A stretch of 64,000 bases of DNA, taken from positions 1 through 64,000 of the forward strand of contig CAWGKI010000031.1 in assembly GCA_963823095.1 (NCBI GenBank), written 5' to 3'. The notes under the pieces were generated by a model, which was not told the origin of the DNA, made no database searches, and saw only the letters and a list, made by a program, of their open reading frames with translations. This stretch comes from CAIVVT01 sp963823095 (GTDB taxonomy: Bacteria > Acidobacteriota > Terriglobia > Bryobacterales > Bryobacteraceae). Position numbers and translations under genes: made by a program. Of the stretch, positions 57,708 to 64,000 are shown in pieces (within the stretch, counting starts at the first letter, position 1; each line of letters begins with the position of its first letter).

Positions 57708-58781
57708 ATGAGCGGCGAGAACCAGCTTCCCCCACCCATTCCAACCGAAGGCACGGGTGAACTCGTTCTGTACCAAACGGAAGACGGCGGGACTAGGGTT
57801 GCATGCCGTTTTGAAGCTGGATCGGTTTGGCTCACCCAGGCCGCTATCGCGGATCTCTTCCAGACCACGCCACAAAACATCACCCTACATATTGCGGCGA
57901 TCTTCGGGGAAGGCGAATTAGAAGAAAGTGCAACTTGTAAGGATTACTTACAAGTTCGTCAGGAGGGTGCGCGGACGGTCAGCCGACGCCTGAAGCACTA
58001 TAACCTCAACATGATCCTCGCGGTCGGCTATCGGGTCCGGTCGCCGCGCGGCACGCAATTCCGCCAATGGGCCACCGCTCGCCTGGAAGAGTACCTGGTT
58101 AAGGGCTTTACGCTCGACGACGAACGTCTGAAGCAGGCCGGTGGCGGCGGCTACTTCGACGAACTGCTCGCACGGATCCGCGACATCCGTTCCTCCGAGC
58201 GCGTGTTTTGGCGCAAGGTTTTGGACATCTACGCGACCAGCGTGGACTATGATCCTCGCGCGGAGCCGTCTCAGAAGTTCTTCAAAGTGGTGCAAAACAA
58301 GATGCACTGGGCCGCGCACGGTCACACCGCGGCGGAGATCATCGCCCGGCGCGCCAATGCTGCGAAACCCAACATGGGCTTGACGACTTGGGCCGGCGGA
58401 CGCCCGCGACGGACAGACTTGAGTGTCGCAAAGAACTACTTGAACCACGAAGAGATTGAGACCCTCAACCTCATCGTCTCGGCCTACCTCGATTTCGCCG
58501 AGCTGCAAGCGCGGAATCGCAAACCAATGACGATGAATAACTGGATCGCCAAGCTCGACGACTTCATCCGGCTCAGTGATCGCGAGCTATTGACCCACGC
58601 AGGCACCGTTTCACATGACGCGGCGCTCGCCAAGGCCGAGGCCGAGTACGAGAAGTATCGCGCAATTGAGGACTCCAAGCCACAGCCCGCCGATTTTCAT
58701 CTTGAAGAGGCAATCGAACACGCATCCAGGCAGATCGCCGCAGCCAAGAGCAAGCCGAAACCCCGAAAGCGGAAGGAATAG
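57708..58781 (+). CDS. RhuM-family protein
   Basis: This 357-residue protein has a RhuM core: VACRFEAGSVWLTQAAIADL, FQTTPQNITLHIAAIFGEGE, LKHYNLNMILAVGYRVRSPR and GTQFRQWATARLEEYLVKGF. The C-terminus is lysine- and proline-rich. RhuM was first described as a Salmonella pathogenicity-island gene; the biochemical role is unknown, and in other bacteria it is often on mobile islands. Alone here, in a short stretch with no partner gene. Confidence 0.88.
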   Translation: MSGENQLPPPIPTEGTGELVLYQTEDGGTRVACRFEAGSVWLTQAAIADLFQTTPQNITLHIAAIFGEGELEESATCKDYLQVRQEGARTVSRRLKHYNLNMILAVGYRVRSPRGTQFRQWATARLEEYLVKGFTLDDERLKQAGGGGYFDELLARIRDIRSSERVFWRKVLDIYATSVDYDPRAEPSQKFFKVVQNKMHWAAHGHTAAEIIARRANAAKPNMGLTTWAGGRPRRTDLSVAKNYLNHEEIETLNLIVSAYLDFAELQARNRKPMTMNNWIAKLDDFIRLSDRELLTHAGTVSHDAALAKAEAEYEKYRAIEDSKPQPADFHLEEAIEHASRQIAAAKSKPKPRKRKE

Positions 58782-59183
58782 AATCCGGGGAATGTCGATC
58801 TCAGGTCTGTGCCGGTTGGCGCAAAGCGACAGTTTCTCGCATTGATTGTGTTCAAGCGGAGCCCTCATGGAAAAGCTGCCCGGACCGGAGTAAGAACCGC
58901 GGTAATCCGATACCGGCGCCGCGACGGCTGCCACTGGACAGTTCGGCTCGGCATCGGATTCCACCCGGCTTCAGGCTCGGCGGCTTTCCGATTCCCGGCG
59001 GGCTCCACCAGGAGGACTCGCTCCACATGGAGGCAGCATAGTGGAGGATCGACGTATTGCGGAGCACAGGAATGGCTATGACCACGCGAACAACCCGTTC
59101 TGGCGCGCGGCGTCATGCGGAGTTGCGGCCGATCTGGCCGCGGTTCCAGGTGAGCACTGTTCCTGGAACGCTCCGGCGTGCTG
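58782..59183. other. intergenic region
   Basis: About 400 bp without a supported gene. Only a short hairpin GTTCCAG...CTGGAAC (59145-59171), near the end of the aldo/keto reductase gene, may serve as a terminator. Confidence 0.4.
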
Positions 59184-60068
59184 CTACGCCAGCGCCAGGT
59201 TCAGATTCTCGATCGCCTCGTCGACCTCCGCAGTGTTCTTGTAGCCGACCGTTACGCAATCGACGCCCGCGTTCCGGAACGCGTACCGCATGGCAGCCTG
59301 ACGATCCTCACGTTTCGTGAACGTTCCTTCGCCAGCGAGTTTCATGCTGATGACGCCCATTCCCTCGCCGCGGACCTGCTTCACGTGCTTGGTCACTTCG
59401 CCGACATCTCCCGGCCCGCTCGTCGCGAAATCCTCCGCATCCATGCTCTTGCCGGTGTGGTTCATCCGGATCATCGCCACTTCGAGCCAGTTGTTGCCGG
59501 GAACGCGACGCAATGCCGGAAGCCCGTGCACGGATGCCCCGTGCGCCACGATGGCATGTTTGGCCTGCGCTTCGAGGATGCCATCCTGCCACCGTTTGGT
59601 ATCCGCCGGCCACGTCGCGGTATGCTGCCAGTGCAGCAGCATCACATCGAAATACTCGGTCCTGGCGAGTCTGCGCAGTTCGTCGAATTTCTCCCGTGGA
59701 TTCACGCCTTCATGCGTGGTCACCTTCGACATGAGTCGATAGCTGTCGCGAGGGATGCCCTGCAGCGCCACGCCGAGCATCGCGTGCATCTGGCCGTACG
59801 ACTCCGCGGTTTCGAAAAAGCGAATGCCGCGATCGTAGGCGTACCGGACCAGTTTCGTAAATTGTTCCTGCCCGAGCTCGCGCTGGACCCGGCCGCCGAA
59901 GCTCCCCGTCCCAAACGCAAGCCGCGTTACCTTGATGTTTGACTTTCCGAGGGTTACCCAGTCTGTTGCAGTGGGGCGCGCCGCATTCAGCGGCAGGATT
60001 CCGGTACCGGCGATCGCGCTTGTGGCGAGCCCGGTCTTAAGGAAGTCACGTCTCGAGTAATTGCTCAT
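59184..60068 (-). CDS. Tat-exported aldo/keto reductase
   Basis: This 294-residue protein begins MSNYSRRDFLKTGLATSAIA (twin-arginine signal); the start at 60068 is preferred over an upstream ATG. The aldo/keto reductase barrel follows, with VTRLAFGTGSFGGRV, IRFFETAESYGQMHAMLGVA (a D/Y/K/H tetrad relative), YFDVMLLHWQHTATW and VAMIRMNHTGKSMDAED. Typical of periplasmic oxidoreductases of acidobacteria. Substrate unknown. Confidence 0.86.
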   Translation of the reverse strand: MSNYSRRDFLKTGLATSAIAGTGILPLNAARPTATDWVTLGKSNIKVTRLAFGTGSFGGRVQRELGQEQFTKLVRYAYDRGIRFFETAESYGQMHAMLGVALQGIPRDSYRLMSKVTTHEGVNPREKFDELRRLARTEYFDVMLLHWQHTATWPADTKRWQDGILEAQAKHAIVAHGASVHGLPALRRVPGNNWLEVAMIRMNHTGKSMDAEDFATSGPGDVGEVTKHVKQVRGEGMGVISMKLAGEGTFTKREDRQAAMRYAFRNAGVDCVTVGYKNTAEVDEAIENLNLALA

Positions 60069-60247
60069 GGGGCCTCTTTGATGCATCGCAATCGACTACT
60101 TATGCATCGTTGGATGCCCCTCGATATCAGGCAGGATTCATTGAAAACAGCGGGGGATTCCCCGTTTGCCGCAAATGCGCCGGCCAGGCAACGGCCCTAC
60201 AGGATGTCGCGCCGAATCCCCCTCTGACGTCGCGAATGGAGGGCTAG

Positions 60248-61981
60248 CCCGGATTTCTCACCGAGGGTCTAGCAAAAAGCCGCCTTTCTGGCATAAACAT
60301 TTGTACTAGCAAGTGTTTAGGACCAGAGGGAAGGCGGCTTTCGCTATGACAGAGTGTACCCAATCCAGCTTCGAGTTTGAAGGACATTTTCGCGCCAGGT
60401 GGTGGCTGGCTTCGATGGCGGCACCATCACCTCCGATGGGGGCTCTCCTGCTCGGGGAAGTCGAGCAGACGCACGGATCCTGCGGCAATTGGCCACCTGC
60501 TTCACCGACCATCGCGATCCCGACCTCATTGAACACACCGTCGCCGAACTCCTCGCCCAGCGTGTCTACGGCCTCGCCCTGGGATACGAAGACCTCAACG
60601 ATCACGACACCCTGCGTCTCGATCCGCTTCTGGCCACGGTTGTCGGCAAGGCCGACCCCACCGGCGCCGCTCGGTTGCGTGCTGGATCGGGGCAAGGCGT
60701 TGGCCGGCAAGAGTACCCTCAATCGCCTGGAACTGACGCCGGCCGACGCCAGCGCGCGCGAGCGCTACAAGAAGATCGTGGCGCCCGGCCCGAGGCCATC
60801 GACCGTCTATTGGTGGACGTGTTTCTGCAAGCCCACCCGCAGCCGCCCGCATCCATCATCCTGGATCTGGACGCCACGGATGATCCCTTGCACGGCCATC
60901 AGGAAGGCCGCTTCTTTCACGGCTACTACAAGGAATTCTGCTACCTGCCGCTGTACATCTTTTGTGGCGATCATTTGCTGTGTGCGCGCCTGCGGCCGGC
61001 CGATCGCGACGCCTCGGAGGGAGCGAGGAGGAACTGGAACGCATCGTCACGGAGATCCGGGCTGCCTGGCCGGCGGTGCGTATCCTCTTGCGTGCCGACT
61101 CGGGTTTCTGTCGGGAGCGGCTCATGAGTTGGTGCGAGACCCGTGGCATCGATTACCTGTTCGGCCTGGCCCGCAACAGCCGCCTGGAAGAAATGTTGGC
61201 CGCGAGTTGCAGCAAGCGCAGCAGCAGTTCGAACGACCAGGCAGGCGGCGCGCGTCTTCGCCGAGTTTCTATCGGACCCAGAACAGTTGGAGCCGGGCGC
61301 GGCGTGTGGTGGGCAAGGCGGAGTATCTGCCCAAGGGAGCCAACCCTCGTTTCGTGGTCACGTCGCTGCGCGGAGCGGCTGGCGGCGCAGGCGTTGTACG
61401 AGGATGATTACTGTGCGCGGGGGGACATGGAAAACCGGATCAAGGAACAGCAGTTGATGCTGTTCGCGGATCGGACGAGTACCGCGACGCTGCGAGCGAA
61501 CCAGTTGCGGCTGTACTTCTCTTCGGTGGCATACCTGCTGCTGGAGGCGTTGCGGCGTTTGGGACTGGCGGGGACCGAGTAGGCGCAGGCGCAGTGCCAG
61601 ACGATGCGGCTGAAGTTGCTCAAGATCGGCGCGCACATCCGCATCACCGCGCGCAAGGTCTGGATCTCAATGGCCAGCGGGTGCCCGTCGGCGGAGGTGT
61701 TCGGCGAGGTCTTCAGCAACCTCGAAAATGTGGCTCTGCGCCGCTGAGCCAGAAGCGAATAAACGACAAAAACCGGCAAAAACGGAGTTGAAAACAAACA
61801 AAGTAGGGAAAGTGCGTTTTGCGATCTTCCGAAAAGCGGATCCGAAGCACTGAATTCCACTTGCGCACTCCGCAGACCCTGCCTACACCCCGGCAAAGCG
61901 CCACCAGCCCGCCGGAAACCCGCAAAACGGGTCCCATCCTGTCCCGACCCGCCGGTGGCAAGCCTTGGTGAGAAATGCGGG
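60248..61981 (+). mobile_element. IS1380-family insertion sequence, degenerate mosaic copy
   Basis: Terminal inverted repeats at 60248-60266 and 61963-61981 match those of the copy at 3672-5417. A CTAG duplication flanks it (60244-60247, 61982-61985). The first 160 bp and the last 365 bp are nearly identical to the other copy, but the middle is only about four-fifths identical by eye and full of indels. Confidence 0.9.
60346..61747 (+). pseudogene. IS1380-family transposase, decayed
   Basis: The same start (MTECTQSSFEFEGHF) and the same C-terminal end as the intact copy are present. One T is missing at about 60390, so the frame is lost after GHF. Further pieces of the protein occur in shifted frames (LDLDATDDPLHGHQEGRFFH, RADSGFC, DYCARGDMENRIKEQQLMLF), and there is a TAG at 61580-61582 where the other copy is open. 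It cannot make a whole transposase. Confidence 0.9.
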
Positions 61982-62068
61982 CTAGACGGCTCAGCGCCGG
62001 GCTGCCAAAGGCAGGGTGCTTTGCTCCAGGAAAGGGACGGTGCTCCCGCGCGTGGAGCCGGGCGGCGT

Positions 62069-62297
62069 TCAGGTGCGCTTCGCGCCGCAATGGGCGCAAA
62101 ATGCGGCCGATTCTCGAAATTCCGCGCCACAACGCGTGCAGAACTGACCGGTCCCTCCCACCCGGAGGCGCTGAGTACATAAAGCGGTCTCTCGGTTCCG
62201 CCACGAGCTTGATCAACACCACGACGATCAGCACGACGAGAAACAGTTCACCGAAGTGGAAGAAAACGTGGAACCCGGGGAAGAAGAAGCAATGCAT
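62069..62297 (-). pseudogene. small membrane protein with zinc ribbon, frameshifted
   Basis: A minus-strand start MHCFFFPGFHVFFHFGELFL with a hydrophobic segment (FLVVLIVVVLIKLV) is followed in a shifted frame by QFCTRCGAEFRESAAFCAHC and GAKRT and a stop at 62069-62071. CTRCG and CAHCG are a double-knuckle zinc ribbon. One base change near 62140-62170 would join the halves. Function unknown. Confidence 0.5.
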
Positions 62298-62757
62298 AAC
62301 CGGCCCTCTTTTTCTGCGCCCACGCGCGGAGGTGTGGCACCCTGCTCACATATACGTTTGAAAAATGGAATTGGTTCGGCGGAAGGAGAAAACTGAGATC
62401 GCGAGAACTTTACTGTGGAGATTGGAGGAGGATTCGACTCCGAGCTTCCGAATCCATGAACCGCGAGGGCTCGTCGAACCGATCTCCCCATGACCGGCGG
62501 ACGGTGCACCCCCAGTCACAAAAATAAAATGTCCAACTCCCAGCACCTCGAATGCAACGCGGCCATTGACGCGGCCGCCGCCCACAACGAATGACCGGCT
62601 GGCAACGGCTGGAAGTGCCAGCGCCGCGTAATCAACAGCCAGATTTTCAGAGCAATCCGCCGCTTTACAGGCCGTCCCACCACTGACTAAACGCGCAAGA
62701 GCCGTGAGAGCGGTTGCCCGCCCCCACGGCTCTTGCAGTCAGGAGAATACGTTCGGT
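62298..62757. other. intergenic region with a hairpin behind the helicase gene
   Basis: No supported gene in 460 bp. The right end carries a strong hairpin (listed separately). A short A/T-rich stretch near 62518-62530 is seen but has no clear role. Confidence 0.45.
62695..62736 (-). terminator. terminator-like hairpin of the DEAD-box gene
   Basis: GCAAGAGCCGTG (62695-62706) and CACGGCTCTTGC (62725-62736) form a perfect 12-bp stem just behind the helicase stop on the minus strand. The T-tract is not marked. Confidence 0.6.
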
Positions 62758-64000
62758 CTAGCGGGCGGCCTGGCGCCTGCCGCGCCACTCGCGGGAGCTG
62801 CCAGAGGCCGAGCGGGGCTGGAACTTGGCATTGCGCCCACCGGCGGCGAACTTCTTCACTTCCGTCCGGCGTTGCTCGCCGTACGGCATTACGACGACTC
62901 TCGATCTGGTCTCTCCGCCCAGCGTCTCTGCCATGAGGCGCTCGGTCGAGGAGTGCATTTCACGCTGAGGAGGAGCTTCCAGTTTGGGCATCGGCTGGCG
63001 CGTGAGCTGAATGTTCAGGGTGCGCTCGATCCGGCGGATATCGTGGCGTTCCGCACGCGTGCTGAAGGTGGAAGCGGTCCCACGCATTCCCGCGCGAGCC
63101 GTGCGGCCGGCGCGGTGGATGAAGTCCTCCGGCGCCTGCGGCAGGTCGAAATTGACTACGTGGCTGATGCCCTGGACGTCAATGCCGCGAGCGGCGACGT
63201 CGGTGGCTACCAGGATGCGGTAATGGCCGTCTTTGAAGCCCTTCATGGCTTCGTTGCGTTGGTTCTGCGTGCGGTCGCCGTGGATGCGTGCCGCTTTCAT
63301 GCCGGACATCGCGAGGTGTTTGGCCAGGCGTTCGGTGCCGTGCTTGGTGCGGGCGAAAACCAGGAACGAGCCCTTGTTCTCGCGCAGCATCGACTGCAGC
63401 AGCGCGACCTTCTCGCTCTGCTCTACTTCGTAGACATGCAGGTCGCAGTTGTCGGCGACCTTCGTGGTAGAACCCATTGCGACACGCACCGGATTCTTCA
63501 GGTACGTGGTGATCAGGTTCTTGACCGAACTTTCGATGGTGGCGGAGAAGAACAGAGTTTGCCGCGACTCCGGAACGTCCTTCAGGATGGTCTTAATGGA
63601 GGGCAGGAAACCCATGTCGAGCATGCGGTCCGCCTCGTCCATCACGAGAGTCTTCACGCCCGAAAGCTTGACCAGTTTGCGGTCGAGGAAATCGACCAGG
63701 CGCCCGGGAGTTGCCACGATAATGCTGCAGCCGCCGCGGATGGCGCGCAGTTGCCGGCTTTCGTTCATGCCGCCGCAGACGACCACGGCTTGGAGGCCGG
63801 TGCTGCCCTGGAGTTTCGCGAAGGTCTCATGGATTTGCATGGCGAGTTCGCGGGTCGGCGTCAGGATCAGGGCGCGTACCGCGCCATATACGGAAGCTTG
63901 AATCGCCGCATCCAGCCGGGCTTTGTCGCTGGAGAGGGATTCGAGGATTGGGACCACGAAAGCAAGTGTCTTGCCAGTCCCGGTTTGAGCTGTAGCAATC
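62758..64000 (-). CDS. rhlE: DEAD-box RNA helicase, N-terminus beyond the window
   Basis: More than 410 residues are visible, and the gene runs off the right edge. From the edge: ATAQTGTGKTLAFVVPI (Walker A), ILTPTRELAMQIHETFAKLQ, TLVMDEADRMLDMG (DEAD), LFFSATIESSV (SAT), then the C-terminal lobe with LVATDVAARGIDVQGISHVV and FIHRAGRTARAGMRGTAS. The tail is basic. It resembles RhlE-type helicases that work on ribosomal RNA or mRNA. RhlE is a best guess among DEAD-box paralogues. Confidence 0.88.
   Translation of the reverse strand, partial: IATAQTGTGKTLAFVVPILESLSSDKARLDAAIQASVYGAVRALILTPTRELAMQIHETFAKLQGSTGLQAVVVCGGMNESRQLRAIRGGCSIIVATPGRLVDFLDRKLVKLSGVKTLVMDEADRMLDMGFLPSIKTILKDVPESRQTLFFSATIESSVKNLITTYLKNPVRVAMGSTTKVADNCDLHVYEVEQSEKVALLQSMLRENKGSFLVFARTKHGTERLAKHLAMSGMKAARIHGDRTQNQRNEAMKGFKDGHYRILVATDVAARGIDVQGISHVVNFDLPQAPEDFIHRAGRTARAGMRGTASTFSTRAERHDIRRIERTLNIQLTRQPMPKLEAPPQREMHSSTERLMAETLGGETRSRVVVMPYGEQRRTEVKKFAAGGRNAKFQPRSASGSSREWRGRRQAAR

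Noticed and set aside
57708..58781. RhuM and the caspase-like protein as parts of a defence island
   Set aside because: Both are single genes far apart, with no defence partners next to them.
60962..61582. Separate shorter transposase gene in the second IS copy
   Set aside because: It is a fragment of the same decayed transposase, in one of several frames.

Overview
The window looks like a chromosome segment of a soil Acidobacteriota, most likely of the Solibacter/Bryobacter kind. This is inferred from protein style, not from a marker gene: a VWFA protein of the acidobacterial type, Tat-exported enzymes, a TonB receptor with a carboxypeptidase-like N-terminus, a UPF0182 protein, high GC, and many short palindromic intergenic repeats. 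No rRNA or tRNA gene and no CRISPR array was seen.

Layout. 1-6.4 kb is a nest of mobile elements. A group II intron on the minus strand (6-6364; class IIC by its CGC domain V triad and hairpin target) sits inside a REP-like palindrome. Its reverse transcriptase gene is interrupted by a 2.74 kb serine-recombinase element (about 913-3654) and, 17 bp away, by an IS1380-family element (3672-5417, 4-bp duplication CTAA). 6.5-8.4 kb is a row of toxin-antitoxin modules (HigBA-like, DUF433/DUF5615, a hicA remnant with hicB). 8.5-12.2 kb holds frameshifted genes: an ESCO-like acetyltransferase, an ankyrin protein and a methyltransferase. 12.3-24.8 kb has sugar-acid metabolism (KDG kinase, 6-phosphogluconate dehydrogenase), an orthocaspase, a membrane glycosyltransferase, rluD, a VWFA protein, an M28 peptidase, and a cobalamin-riboswitch-controlled TonB receptor. 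25-34 kb has UPF0182, secreted proteins, a GNAT/DUF1778 toxin-antitoxin pair, an LD-carboxypeptidase and a LOG-family protein. 34.2-38.2 kb is a catabolic cassette: lactate permease, RraA-like protein, enolase-superfamily dehydratase.

40-46 kb is the lysine/diaminopimelate operon (dapE-like, asd, lysC, dapB, dapA, dapD), with overlapping start and stop codons, so the succinylase route is nearly complete here. 47.4-51.7 kb is carA-carB, followed by a HEAT-repeat protein of unknown role. 53.9-55.4 kb carries rdgB-rph and a small membrane protein. A glutaminase-like enzyme, a RhuM protein and an aldo/keto reductase follow. A second, degenerate and mosaic IS1380 copy (60248-61981, CTAG duplication) and a DEAD-box helicase running off the right edge close the window.

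Two things stand out. First, intact copies of the repeat elsewhere in the window give the exact empty site of the intron, and removing the two insertions in silico restores the reverse-transcriptase reading frame, so all three insertion sites can be defined to within a few bases. Second, many genes carry single-base frameshifts, which could be real decay or indel errors in a draft or long-read assembly; entries with a frameshift should be read with that doubt.
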